Below, piece after piece: positions 33,762-42,883 of a stretch of 62,824 bases of DNA. Each line of letters begins with the position of its first letter. Positions within the stretch are counted from its first letter, which is position 1. The notes under the pieces are model-generated. The model did not search any database, was not told the origin of the DNA, and saw only the letters and a program-made list of their open reading frames with translations. The DNA is taken from positions 1-62,824 of the forward strand of contig CAJUTJ010000049.1 in NCBI GenBank assembly GCA_910589655.1, given 5' to 3'. The position numbers were made by a program, and so were the translations under genes. The DNA is from an uncultured Acetatifactor sp. Its GTDB lineage: Bacteria; Bacillota; Clostridia; Lachnospirales; Lachnospiraceae.

Positions 33762-34640
33762 ATGAATAACGAGAACAGGAAAAAATTGTCAGACGTTTTA
33801 TTCATTATTGCTTTCGTCTGCGTCATTATTGTCGGCGTCCTGTTTGTCCGAAACCGGATACAGGACAATCATTCGGAGGAAATTATGGATGAACTGCGGG
33901 AACAGGCTTCCGCCGCCTCCCCTTCACCTACGGCTCCGCCTTCCGCTTCTCCCACACAGGCGCCTGCTGCTTCTCCTACACAATCGCCTGCCGCTTCTCC
34001 TGCCGCCACGCCGGTTCCCACTCCGGAAGCCGTGGTAAATCCTTACAGAGAAGCGTTTCTTTCTAACGAAGATATGGGAGCATGGCTGCAGATTCCCGGT
34101 ACCGAAATCGACTATCCTGTCATGTGGACGCCGGAGGATGAGGAATATTATCTTTACCGCGGTTTCGACGGTTCCGAAAATAAAAACGGCAGCCTGATTC
34201 TGGATACGGACAGCTGTTTGAATCCGTTAACCACCAATCTCATTATTCACGGGCACAATATGAAATCCGGAGCTATGTTCGGATGTTTGACCGATTATGA
34301 GGATGAATCCTACTATCAGGAGCATAAGGATATTATTCTGTACACGGAAGAGTGCCAGAGAAATTATGAAGTTATAGCCGTATTCCGGTCACAGGTTTTC
34401 CGAAAGTCGGATGATGTATTTAAATTCTATAACTTTTTTCAGGCCGATACGCAGGAAGAATTTGATGATTTTTACAATAATATTAAAGAAATGTCCTTAT
34501 ATGACACAGGTGTCACAGCAGAATTCGGAGATCGTTTCATTACTTTGTCCACCTGCGTATACCATGTGGAAACGGGACGTTTTGTAGTTGTTGCAAAAGA
34601 AGTGGAAGGTGGGAATACTTACCTGCCCCTGAGTGAATAA
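33762..34640 (+). CDS. srtB: Class B sortase
   Basis: Membrane transpeptidase that attaches surface proteins to the cell wall. Residues 12-30 form a signal anchor (VLFIIAFVCVIIVGVLFV). Residues 50-90 are a Pro/Ala/Ser/Thr-rich spacer with repeated ASPTQ units. The catalytic domain has the His in IIHGHNMKSGAMFG, the Cys in ITLSTCVYHVETGRFVVVA and the Arg eight residues after it. Helices inserted between (EEFDDFYNNIKEMSLYDTG) are typical of class B. The gene 155 nt downstream encodes a probable substrate. Confidence 0.93.
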   Translation: MNNENRKKLSDVLFIIAFVCVIIVGVLFVRNRIQDNHSEEIMDELREQASAASPSPTAPPSASPTQAPAASPTQSPAASPAATPVPTPEAVVNPYREAFLSNEDMGAWLQIPGTEIDYPVMWTPEDEEYYLYRGFDGSENKNGSLILDTDSCLNPLTTNLIIHGHNMKSGAMFGCLTDYEDESYYQEHKDIILYTEECQRNYEVIAVFRSQVFRKSDDVFKFYNFFQADTQEEFDDFYNNIKEMSLYDTGVTAEFGDRFITLSTCVYHVETGRFVVVAKEVEGGNTYLPLSE

Positions 34641-34794
34641 TCATTGTGTAGAATGAAGACATGCAGCAACCGTTCAAAGTTGTTTCGTCTTGCAGGTTTA
34701 CCGGTACGGATAAGGATTTTATTTCCTTGTACATTCGTCCGGTCTTACTGCCGGAAGAAAGCATTGCATGTAAAAGAATGAAGGAGGACTATTT

Positions 34795-35661
34795 ATGAAA
34801 AAATTAAATTGTTTCAAAAAACTTTGGGCTGTGACCGTTTCGGCGCTGATGCTTTCTTTCCTGCCAAATGCATGTGCCCTTACCGCATCTGCCGCAGAAC
34901 CTGTAACTTACTATCTTATGTACAGTGAGGGCGATGAGGATTGGCGGTATCAGGTCGGATCACAGTGGGACGATGATGCACAGAGCACTCCCAGCTATTA
35001 TCTGCATGAAAATATCAAAAACGGCGACATTGTGATTGTGGGAAACGGTTCTTCTTCCTCGCTGGATCTGAATGTACGCCTCAGCAACCTGACAATTTGC
35101 AATACCACCGGTGTTTTGGCCATGGTTTCCGCATCAGGCGGCATTGACAATTGTTTCTTCACCAATGATTCCATGGCTTCCGTAACGGGTAATGTGGGCA
35201 ATGCTTATGTACACGGCGGCTCCACCGCAAATTTTAACAGCAATGTGAAAAATCTGTATTCCTATAGAACCAATCCTGATGTCGGACCTACCATAGGCGT
35301 GGCCGGAACGGTTGCTTACTTCATGGCCGAAGATGATTACGACAACAATCCGCCCTACGGAACCAATTTTGCAGCAGGATCTTTCCTTATGGAAAACGGC
35401 GACTTTAAAACCGACTATGCATATTATACCCGTGACGTCTCCGGAGGACCCACATCATCCGACACACAGAATACTGCCCCGGCGTCTCCTCAGCCCTCCC
35501 AGCCCGCTCAGCAGCAGCCTGCTCCTTCCGGATCCTCCTCCGATAACGAGTATGACAAGGTTCCGAAAACAGGAGAAACCTCTCCCGTCGTATGGCTGTC
35601 TGTAACCGCCGCCGTATGCGTCAGCTTAGGAATGATTATGCGAAAAACAAGCCGCCGGTAA
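34795..35661 (+). CDS. Cell-wall-anchored surface protein with VPKTG sorting signal
   Basis: A 288-residue secreted protein of unknown function. Signal peptide: MKKLNCFKKLWAVTVSALML through ASA. The body is Asn/Gly/Ser-rich and looks like a beta-helix (NLTICNTTGVLAMVSASGGIDN, then GNVGNAYVHGGSTANFN). A Pro/Gln/Ser spacer leads to the sorting signal VPKTGE, a hydrophobic helix (VVWLSVTAAVCVSLGMIM) and a basic tail RKTSRR. A strong AAGGAGG precedes the ATG. Downstream of sortase B and ahead of a terminator, it is probably that enzyme's substrate. Confidence 0.85.
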   Translation: MKKLNCFKKLWAVTVSALMLSFLPNACALTASAAEPVTYYLMYSEGDEDWRYQVGSQWDDDAQSTPSYYLHENIKNGDIVIVGNGSSSSLDLNVRLSNLTICNTTGVLAMVSASGGIDNCFFTNDSMASVTGNVGNAYVHGGSTANFNSNVKNLYSYRTNPDVGPTIGVAGTVAYFMAEDDYDNNPPYGTNFAAGSFLMENGDFKTDYAYYTRDVSGGPTSSDTQNTAPASPQPSQPAQQQPAPSGSSSDNEYDKVPKTGETSPVVWLSVTAAVCVSLGMIMRKTSRR

Positions 35662-35775
35662 AAAGCCGGCAAACCCGCTTTGAAGGATGTTCCCATTCTT
35701 CCCCGTTCAGAGAAAATGTTTCCCGTGAATGGGCATCTATGCATAGGATCATCGTTTCGGAAGCGAAAAAGAGCA

Positions 35776-35811
35776 AAAAGCCTGTACCGCATTACTTGCG
35801 TACAGGCTTTT
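35776..35811 (+). terminator. Rho-independent terminator after the sortase operon
   Basis: AAAAGCCTGTAC and GTACAGGCTTTT form a 12-bp stem around a 12-nt loop, followed by TCTTAATTTATTTTTC. Confidence 0.8.
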
Positions 35812-35841
35812 CTTAATTTATTTTTCTTAATTTATGCAATT

Positions 35842-35962
35842 GTTCAGCCATGCACAATCGCTCCGTAGGGCGAACGCCCGACATGGAATAAGCTGCCGGA
35901 AATATTACTTGGTTATTGGTAAAAGTGTACATTCCGGCAACCTATGAATGACATGGCTGAAC
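35842..35962. repeat. Imperfect inverted-repeat element
   Basis: GTTCAGCCATG (35842-35852) and CATGGCTGAAC (35952-35962) bound a 121-bp element with an inner pair GCTGCCGGAAA / TTCCGGCAAC. It may be a small mobile element or the terminator of the GH18 gene, which ends 16 bp to the right. Confidence 0.5.
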
Positions 35963-35977
35963 TGTTGCTAATTTGTC

Positions 35978-37678
35978 TTATGATTCGGCGTAAGCCTTGA
36001 TCAACTCCCATGCCGAAGCCGTTCCGTAACCCAATCTCCAGACGGCCACTCCTGCAATATCTTTGACACTCATGACATTCAGTTTTACATTCAGAGATTC
36101 TAAATCTTCCACCCAGATCTGATACGTTGCGGAACCGCTCTGCCATTCCGCATAATTCTGGCAGGTCTCTTCATCCCATCCCGGAGTAACATTCACACGC
36201 TGCAGGAAATCTGCCACATTATTCAAAGTGATATATTCGTCCGTAACTTCTGCCCCTTCCGTCTTCCATAAGATTGTGTAGAAGGGCAAAGCATTTACTA
36301 CCTTATTGGCAGGCACCTGCTCTAAAGTTTTTTCAAGGCCGTTTGACACATAATCGATGCTGGCCACACTCCCCGGATCCTTACTGCCATGCCAATGTTC
36401 GTCATATCCCATAATAATTACATAATCCGCAATTTCCCCTTGAATATCCAAACGATAATATTCATTAAAGTGAAAAGGCACATAATTATCTATGGAAAGC
36501 ACCAAACTGTTTTTCCGGCATTCCACCGATAGTTCACGTAAAAACTGGATATAATGCACACCCACGTCTTCCGCCAGTCCCTCAAAATCGATATTGATAC
36601 CGTCCAGCCCTAAAGATTGCGCCGTGCTTATGATTCCCTGCACCAGCCGTTGACGTTTGGATGTGGCGGAAAGAATCGTATAGCTGTCAATATTGGAGCC
36701 TGTTTCATTCTTATAATTGAAATTGTCCCAGACTCCCCATACCTCTAATCCATAGCCATGGGCCTGCTGTACATACTGTGCAGAGCCGAAGGAACGGAAA
36801 CTTCCTTCATTGTCATTCAGGCTGAACCATGTAGGAGCAATGACATTCATTCCCTTTCCCTCTGCCACCATGGCGCCCAAGGTATCATTTCCGCCTAATC
36901 CGCCTATGGCATGCCAGCCAAGGCTGACCTTTCCTTCCATAGGAAGAGAAGTATATTCCTCCGGCACATAGTCTGTCACCGGCGTCTCCGTTTCGGCGGT
37001 AATTTCGGACAATCTCTTATTCTCAATATATCCTATAATAGAGTCGGAAGTCTTTACCTTGCTCCATGTTTCCATCTGCTCCAAGATTTCAACCGTCTCG
37101 CCTTTTTCAATTTGTCTCAAAATCGGGCTTTTAATTCCTCCCAAGGTTCTAACCTGAGTTCCTTTCGTGACCTCGGCCAGCTCCTTTGTGCCCCACTCCG
37201 TATACACCTGTATACATAAATCATTGAACACTTCGTAAGAATAATTGGTAAACATCTTCACATAATCTGCCGCTACATATACCGTTTCCCCCTCGATAAA
37301 ACAGATCACATACCCCAAATCCTTTGCTTCCGCACCGTTCTGCCAGCTGCTCCCTCCAATGCCGGCCCTGTAAGTATCCACTGCTGTAGTATACAAAAGA
37401 AGCTGCTCTGTAGTGTCCACGTAAAACCCTTCATTAAAATAAGTATGCACCGTATCCAAATCAAAATAACAGATGCCGCCTCTGCGGACAGCCTGCTCCG
37501 GCACGATTTCATCCTGCAAAACGATTGCCAGCCTGTCCCCTGTTACCCCGTAATATTCCGTCAAATCCGCCGTTTCCTTGCTATACGAATATTTTTCCAA
37601 CAGCATTCCGCCGATTCCCACTCCGCCGATGATTAAAATCAGCACCAACGCCACAATGACCGGTATAATCTTCTTCAT
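35978..37678 (-). CDS. GH18 family protein with SH3-like domain, membrane-anchored
   Basis: A 566-residue extracytoplasmic glycoside hydrolase related to spore YaaH/SleL enzymes. A signal anchor (VIVALVLILIIGGVGIGGMLL) is followed by a copper-amine-oxidase-N-like region, an SH3 domain at about 185-230 (GIKSPILRQIEKGETVEILEQ, WSKVKTSDSIIGYIENKRL) and a GH18 barrel. The catalytic DxxDxDxE motif is conserved as DGINIDFE. Other GH18 landmarks are VIIMGYDEHWHG and WRLGYGTASAW. It probably trims peptidoglycan or a surface glycan. It is divergently placed from the MATE remnant and is transcribed alone. Confidence 0.9.
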   Translation of the reverse strand: MKKIIPVIVALVLILIIGGVGIGGMLLEKYSYSKETADLTEYYGVTGDRLAIVLQDEIVPEQAVRRGGICYFDLDTVHTYFNEGFYVDTTEQLLLYTTAVDTYRAGIGGSSWQNGAEAKDLGYVICFIEGETVYVAADYVKMFTNYSYEVFNDLCIQVYTEWGTKELAEVTKGTQVRTLGGIKSPILRQIEKGETVEILEQMETWSKVKTSDSIIGYIENKRLSEITAETETPVTDYVPEEYTSLPMEGKVSLGWHAIGGLGGNDTLGAMVAEGKGMNVIAPTWFSLNDNEGSFRSFGSAQYVQQAHGYGLEVWGVWDNFNYKNETGSNIDSYTILSATSKRQRLVQGIISTAQSLGLDGINIDFEGLAEDVGVHYIQFLRELSVECRKNSLVLSIDNYVPFHFNEYYRLDIQGEIADYVIIMGYDEHWHGSKDPGSVASIDYVSNGLEKTLEQVPANKVVNALPFYTILWKTEGAEVTDEYITLNNVADFLQRVNVTPGWDEETCQNYAEWQSGSATYQIWVEDLESLNVKLNVMSVKDIAGVAVWRLGYGTASAWELIKAYAES

Positions 37679-37834
37679 GTATTTTACCTCTCTCTGCCCG
37701 TGTACATGTTACAAAATAAAAATAGCATTTACATTCTACCATATTCCGTCCCCAACGTCATTACCAAAATATACGGATATTAAAAATCGGTATCTCGCTT
37801 TCTGTGTCAAAAAGAGAAGCAATATGCCGTCCCT

Positions 37835-38070
37835 CTGTCAGCGTCAGCGCTTGTCGGTTCCGTAATCGGTTTTTATCTGTTTCAATGCTTCCCTCAATTT
37901 ATCATTTCTCTGTTTGGAGACGGAAATCAACTGTATTTTGAGTTTGCAGTTCTGTTCATGCGCACATATCTTTTTATGGTGCCGGCAAACGGGGTACAGC
38001 TACTTTCTTCCAGCTTTTTTACCGCTATAGGAAAGGCAATGAACGGCGCTCTATCGGCATTGAGCAGATA
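37835..38070 (+). pseudogene. MATE efflux transporter remnant
   Basis: Starting near 37835, one frame reads LSASALVGSVIGFYLFQCFP, then FIISLFGDG, YFEFAVLFMRTYLFMVPANG and SSSFFTAIGKAMNGALSALSR, ending at TAA (38068-38070). This matches an internal stretch of MATE-family Na+/drug antiporters (usual length about 450), with the rest missing at both ends. There is no start codon or ribosome site. The rest of the 37679-38649 gap holds an inverted repeat (CCGCCACAG near 38077, CTGTGGCGG near 38117) and AT-rich DNA upstream of mecA. Confidence 0.75.
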
Positions 38071-38649
38071 AGTAACTGCCGCCACAGTTTCCCAGCACGA
38101 GAGGCAGCCCTGTCCAGTCCTGTGGCGGCATTTCCGTTTAACCGGCAGCATTGACCGCCGTCTTACTATCTGCATTTTGACTTTTCCGACCAAAAGTTCC
38201 CGTGATGAATTTTTCAAAAAAAGTCGCAAAACCCAGATTCTCTCATATTAATATAAACACCTTGGGCAGTACGGAATGACAAAATTTGTCAATAACCTAT
38301 TTGTTTAAAATGAATTATATGTGTGAAAATATTAGTTGAATTACTATGATCAAGCAAGTGCTTAACAAATTCCGCACTCATACTTGTAAGACATCCTTAA
38401 TATAATTATAAACCAAAGGATGAATCGGAACGAAATGTTCCGGAAAATTAAATCAACCGAAAATTTAAGACTGCCGCCCCCTTCCCTGTACAGAGTACCG
38501 AAGGTGCTTATGATATGACTATACAATATATTGTCATCTTTTGCAAGCAGTAGTTTTAAAATATAAAAAAAAATTAAAGTTTAATCCTGCTATTGACTAA
38601 AAGCAAGGGAAAGTATTAAGCTATAGAAACAGAAAGGAAGGGTTGTCGA

Positions 38650-39378
38650 ATGAAAATAGAAAAAGTCAATGAAAATCAGATTCGCTGTACTTTGACCCGT
38701 GAAGATTTGGCAAGCCGTGAACTAAAGATCAGCGAACTTGCCTATGGAACAGAAAAGGCAAAGACATTGTTCCGTGACATGATGCGTCAGGCTAATTTTG
38801 AATTTGGGTTTGAAGCGGAAGATATCCCCTTGATGATTGAAGCTATTCCTCTCAATGCAGAGTGCATTGTACTGATCATCACAAAAGTGGATGACCCCGA
38901 GGAATTGGATACACGATTCTCTCGTTTTGCACCGTCGGTGACAGAGGGATTTGACGATAATGACGATTTTAATTCACCTGCGGATGAGGTTCTCGACCTG
39001 TTCCGAAGGCTCCAGACGGATCCTGCGGAAAACACCGAGACAAACGAAGCTGCACAAGATAACAATTCCGATGGCAATACACCTCACCGCACAAGAATTT
39101 TCCTGTTTGAGTCTCTTTCCCGAATCATGGAGGTGGCATCGGTTATCGCCCCTCATTATGGCGGTACAAGTACTTTATATAAGGATGATGTATCCGGCAG
39201 ATTTCTGTTACAGCTTGTCCAAGGAGAGGATACGAAGGAATCTTTCGACAGATCCTGCAACATCGTATCCGAATACGGTATGCTGCAGCGCTCCATATCC
39301 TCCAGCAGTACGTTTCTTGCAGAGCATTACGAGACTCTGGTTCAGGATAACGCCGTACAGTCCTTGGGAATTGCCTAA
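38650..39378 (+). CDS. mecA: MecA-like adaptor protein
   Basis: Adaptor that delivers substrates to the ClpC ATPase for proteolysis. The N-terminal domain is conserved (MKIEKVNENQIRCTLTREDLASRELKISELAYGTEKAKTLFRDMMRQA), followed by an acidic linker (DDNDDFNSPADEVLDLF) and a C-terminal domain with FLFESLSRIMEVASVIAPHYGGTSTLYKDDVSGRFLL. Length 242. AGAAAGGAAGGG precedes the ATG. No competence genes are nearby; a role in protein quality control is likely. Confidence 0.92.
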   Translation: MKIEKVNENQIRCTLTREDLASRELKISELAYGTEKAKTLFRDMMRQANFEFGFEAEDIPLMIEAIPLNAECIVLIITKVDDPEELDTRFSRFAPSVTEGFDDNDDFNSPADEVLDLFRRLQTDPAENTETNEAAQDNNSDGNTPHRTRIFLFESLSRIMEVASVIAPHYGGTSTLYKDDVSGRFLLQLVQGEDTKESFDRSCNIVSEYGMLQRSISSSSTFLAEHYETLVQDNAVQSLGIA

Positions 39379-39490
39379 AATAGATTCCGGCTGCCCCGGG
39401 ATGCTTCGGTCAAATTTAAGTACGCCCTGTAAAGTGTGGTTCCGGTTTAAGTGATATGTTTGAATCGGCAAAGATTATACGGGAATCAAG

Positions 39491-39527
39491 ACAGCCGTCC
39501 GGCGATTCGATTTTGTCAGACGGCTGT
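39491..39527 (+). terminator. Terminator after mecA
   Basis: ACAGCCGTC (39491-39499) pairs with GACGGCTGT (39519-39527), followed by TTTCCTGTT. The remaining 39379-39677 gap shows no gene. Confidence 0.65.
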
Positions 39528-39677
39528 TTTCCTGTTCATATTTATTGTATTCTTTTACTCTGTCCGCCGGCCAGAGCGTGTTCCCCTTTTCCGTGCCGGT
39601 CAAACGGCTCTTGCTCATTTCTTTTTTTCCGCTTGTCAAACAGCTTCTGCCTTCACTGTTGTATCGGCAGATCTACT

Positions 39678-39869
39678 TTACAGAGCCTCAATAGCCGCCA
39701 TCAGCGCATCTATATCAAGGCCATGCACCATAGCCGCCTCCTCTAAGGATTCTCCCTGTGCGGAAGGACATCCCAGACAGTGCATACCTGCCTCCATCAG
39801 AACGGGGGCCACATCAGGATTAGTGCGCAGGATCTCACCTATGGTCATCTCTTTTGTTATTCCACTCAT
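39678..39869 (-). CDS. DUF1858 domain protein
   Basis: A 63-residue protein starting MSGITKEMTIGEILRTNPDVAPVLMEAGMHCLGCPSAQGESLEEAAMVHGLDIDALMAAIEAL. The whole length is a single DUF1858 (ScdA_N-like) domain with the conserved CLGCP motif, found near hybrid-cluster and Fe-S repair proteins. The two Cys may bind a cluster or form a redox pair. GAAAGGAG lies before the ATG. It is divergent from the PFL operon. Confidence 0.88.
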   Translation of the reverse strand: MSGITKEMTIGEILRTNPDVAPVLMEAGMHCLGCPSAQGESLEEAAMVHGLDIDALMAAIEAL

Positions 39870-39989
39870 GTTTCTATTCTCCTTTCAGATATCCGCAAGG
39901 CAGATATATTTTTTTCTATACAAGTATAATCTATTCCCCAAAATATGACAAGTTATTCTTTTGCAGATAATAATAAATCGTTCCATCTG

Positions 39990-40055
39990 TTGTCACCGTT
40001 TACTCCGTTCACAGCAGCATATGCAAAGAAATCATAAAAACAGCGATTCCGGCTC
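39990..40055 (+). repeat. Old MITE fragment hosting a younger copy
   Basis: CACCGTTTACTCCGTTCACAGCAGC, read in parts, and AAACAGCGATTCC are recognisable left-half sequence of the GTTAC family. The younger 154-bp copy at 40064-40217 has inserted at the end of this remnant. Confidence 0.5.
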
Positions 40056-40063
40056 TGCGAGCC

Positions 40064-40217
40064 GTTACTTTTCACTCCGTGACCAGTAACGCATGCACAG
40101 AAAACGCAAAACAGCGGTTTCGCGCACGGTGTCCAAGCGATTATTCTAATCGTTTTGGTTTGTCACGCATAAAACGCGTGAAAACGCTTCGCGGCGGCGT
40201 GGGTGTGAACAGGTAAC
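40064..40217 (+). repeat. MITE-like repeat, 154-bp form, with exact 8-bp target duplication
   Basis: Left end GTTACTTTTCACTCCGTGAC, right end GTGTGAACAGGTAAC. The flanks TGCGAGCC (40056-40063) and TGCGAGCC (40218-40225) are identical, which is strong evidence for insertion by a transposase. It has the extra AAGCGATTA-type hairpin of the long form. It lies about 40 bp upstream of the PFL promoter, and with the older fragment at 39990-40055 it fills most of the 39870-40355 gap. Confidence 0.92.
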
Positions 40218-40257
40218 TGCGAGCCTGAATGTATCGCAAAAAGTACACTTTGAGTCC

Positions 40258-40327
40258 TTGACTGTGTCACTTGTTTTTCATATAATAAATCTAAGGATTA
40301 GCGGTAACTGTTTAGTTTTTAAACTAA
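40258..40327 (+). promoter_or_regulatory. PFL operon promoter and leader palindrome
   Basis: TTGACT (40258-40263), a 17-nt spacer and TATAAT (40281-40286) give a strong promoter. In the leader, TTAGTTT-TT-AAACTAA (40312-40327) is a perfect palindrome that may bind a redox or carbon-responsive regulator. A strong AGGAGG (40340-40345) precedes the start codon. Confidence 0.7.
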
Positions 40328-40355
40328 TTCAAATTTTATAGGAGGTATTTCAAAA

Positions 40356-42395
40356 ATGAAACCAATTGAGACAGATTTCGTGCGTGGCAAATGGGACAAA
40401 GAAGTCAATGTCCGCGACTTCATCCAGAGAAACTATCATCCCTATGACGGTGATGATGCTTTCTTGGCAGGTGCTACCCAGAACACAAAGGACTTATGGG
40501 CAATGGTACTTGACCTGCAGAAGAAGGAAAGAGAAGCAGGCGGTGTTCTGGATATGGATACCAAGGTTGTTTCTACCATTACTTCTCATGGTCCCGGATA
40601 CCTTGACAAGAGCAAAGAGACCATCGTAGGATTCCAGACAGACAAGCCTTTTAAGAGATCCTTACAGCCTTACGGCGGTATCCGTATGGCAGAGAAGGCT
40701 TGCTCCGATAACGGATACGAAGTTGATCCCGAGATCTCCGAGTTCTTCTCTACACACAGAAAGACTCACAACGCAGGCTGCTTTGACGCATATAATCCCG
40801 AGATGAGAGCATGCCGTTCTTCTCATATCATTACCGGTCTTCCCGACGCTTACGGCCGTGGACGTATCATCGGCGACTACAGACGTGTGGCTCTGTATGG
40901 TATTGACAGACTGATCGAAGACAAGGAAGCACAGAAGGCATCTACCGGACGTGTTATGACCGACGATATCATCCGTCTCCGCGAGGAACTTTCCGAGCAG
41001 ATGGTTGCTTTGAAGATGATGAAAGAAATGGCTGCATCCTACGGCTGTGACATCTCCAATCCTGCAACCAATGTAAAAGAAGCAATTCAGGCAGTATACT
41101 TCGGATATCTGTGTGCGGTTAAGGAGCAGAACGGTGCTGCTATGTCCCTTGGACGTACCTCCACCTTCCTTGATGTATATGCTGAGAGAGACTTGGCTAA
41201 CGGAACCTTCACCGAAGAACAGATTCAGGAATTCGTTGACCATTTCATCATGAAGCTTCGTCTGATTAAGTTTGCCCGTACTCCTGAGTACAACCAGATT
41301 TTCGCCGGCGATCCCGTATGGGTAACCGAGTCTCTGGGCGGTGTTGGTGTTGACGGTCGTCATATGGTAACAAAGATGAGCTTCCGTTACCTGCAGACTC
41401 TGTACAATCTGGGCGCTTCACCCGAGCCCAACCTGACCGTACTTTGGTCTACCAGACTTCCCGAAGGCTGGAAGAAATTCTGTGCTAAGACTTCCATCCA
41501 GACCTCTTCCATCCAGTATGAGAATGATGATCTGATGAGAGTAACCCACGGTGACGATTACGGTATCGCCTGCTGCGTATCCTCCATGGTAATCGGTAAG
41601 GAAATGCAGTTCTTCGGCGCTCGTGCTAACGTTGCTAAGTGTCTGTTGTATGCTTTGAACGGCGGTGTTGATGAAGTTACCAAGAAACAGGTAGGTCCTA
41701 AGTACCGTCCTGTAACCGGTGATGTTCTCGACTATGATGATGTAATGAGCAAATTCATCGATATGCTGGAGTGGCAGGCAGATGTTTATGTAAATACTCT
41801 GAACATTATCCATTATATGCATGACAAGTATTGCTACGAGAGAGCAGAAATGGCTCTTCATGACAGAGATGTTAAGAGATACTTCGCAACCGGTGTTGCA
41901 GGTCTTTCCATCGTAGCTGACTCCTTGTCCGCAATTAAGTATGCAAAGGTTGAAGTTGTTCGTGACGAAGATGGTATCATCGTAGACTTCAAAACTACCG
42001 GTGACTTCCCTAAATACGGCAATGATGATGATCGTGTTGATGAGATTGCTCAGGAAGTTGTTCACAAGTTCATGACTGCAATCAGACGTCACCACACCTA
42101 TAGAAACGGTGTTCCTACCACTTCCATCCTGACCATTACCTCAAACGTTACCTATGGTAAAGCAACAGGTAATACCCCCGATGGACGTAAGAAGGGCCAG
42201 CCTTTCGCTCCCGGTGCTAACCCTATGCACGGCCGCGATACTCATGGTGCTGTAGCATCCCTGTCTTCCGTATCCAAGCTTCCTTTCAATGATGCACAGG
42301 ACGGTATCTCCAATACCTTCACCATCATTCCCGGAGCTCTGGGCAAAGAAGATCAGGTATTTGCCGGCGACATCGAGCTTGATCTGAATAAATAA
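40356..42395 (+). CDS. pflB: Pyruvate formate-lyase core lacking the glycyl-radical domain
   Basis: Converts pyruvate and CoA to acetyl-CoA and formate in anaerobic metabolism. The 679 residues align with PFL (usually 740-760) from VRDFIQRNYHPYDGDDAFL to GISNTFTIIPGALGKEDQVF. The catalytic Cys pair is present in IACCVSSMVIGKEMQFFGARAN. The protein ends at ELDLNK, just before the segment that in ordinary PFL carries the radical Gly loop. That domain is encoded separately at 42884-43126. Codon bias is strong, consistent with high expression. I see no internal frameshift. Confidence 0.93.
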   Translation: MKPIETDFVRGKWDKEVNVRDFIQRNYHPYDGDDAFLAGATQNTKDLWAMVLDLQKKEREAGGVLDMDTKVVSTITSHGPGYLDKSKETIVGFQTDKPFKRSLQPYGGIRMAEKACSDNGYEVDPEISEFFSTHRKTHNAGCFDAYNPEMRACRSSHIITGLPDAYGRGRIIGDYRRVALYGIDRLIEDKEAQKASTGRVMTDDIIRLREELSEQMVALKMMKEMAASYGCDISNPATNVKEAIQAVYFGYLCAVKEQNGAAMSLGRTSTFLDVYAERDLANGTFTEEQIQEFVDHFIMKLRLIKFARTPEYNQIFAGDPVWVTESLGGVGVDGRHMVTKMSFRYLQTLYNLGASPEPNLTVLWSTRLPEGWKKFCAKTSIQTSSIQYENDDLMRVTHGDDYGIACCVSSMVIGKEMQFFGARANVAKCLLYALNGGVDEVTKKQVGPKYRPVTGDVLDYDDVMSKFIDMLEWQADVYVNTLNIIHYMHDKYCYERAEMALHDRDVKRYFATGVAGLSIVADSLSAIKYAKVEVVRDEDGIIVDFKTTGDFPKYGNDDDRVDEIAQEVVHKFMTAIRRHHTYRNGVPTTSILTITSNVTYGKATGNTPDGRKKGQPFAPGANPMHGRDTHGAVASLSSVSKLPFNDAQDGISNTFTIIPGALGKEDQVFAGDIELDLNK

Positions 42396-42580
42396 TTGAC
42401 GGCAGCACAAATACGGTGAGATATCGGGGAATGTCTGCTTTATACACATTCCTTGATATCGAACTTATCTTAAATGAACTTACGGCTGGACGATTTTGGC
42501 AGACCTATCTGCCTTACTATCGGCTTGACCTGAATAAGTAGTTTGAATTCCTAATAGGATTAGGATAGAGAGGATATGCA

Positions 42581-42787
42581 ATGGACGAGGAAAAAATGAT
42601 TGATGACCTTGTAAAGATGCTGGATTCCGGCATGACTGAAGGCATAGGACACGTAAATGTGGACTATGACGACCAGCAGGCGAGCCAGTCAAAGAACGTT
42701 CAGACAATGGGCTGCACGGACTGTTCCAGAACACCGTTGGCCTGCAGTGTACCTACTCTTCATCAGGGATTGGATGACTATCAATAA
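42581..42787 (+). CDS. Small Cys-containing protein between the PFL halves
   Basis: A 68-residue protein with a good ribosome site (AGAGAGGATATGCA before the ATG). Residues 8-28 (DDLVKMLDSGMTEGIGHVNVD) resemble the start of the neighbouring glycyl-radical protein (NNLVNLLDGYATKGGHHLNVN). Where that protein has the radical loop, this one has CTDCSRTPLAC (Cys 45, 48 and 55) and ends in LHQGLDDYQ. It cannot carry a glycyl radical. It could be a metal- or Fe-S-binding partner of the split enzyme or a decaying paralogue. Function unknown. Confidence 0.7.
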   Translation: MDEEKMIDDLVKMLDSGMTEGIGHVNVDYDDQQASQSKNVQTMGCTDCSRTPLACSVPTLHQGLDDYQ

Positions 42788-42883
42788 TTCAATCCGGACA
42801 TTTGGCAGGAAAAATTCTTGTAATTTTCAATTTATCCTTGCAAAAACGTTATTTCATTTTGAATTTATAAGGAGGATATCATT

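Noticed and set aside
37927..38229. 100-codon leftward reading frame
   Set aside because: It is antisense to the MATE remnant and continues into an inverted repeat; no family resemblance.
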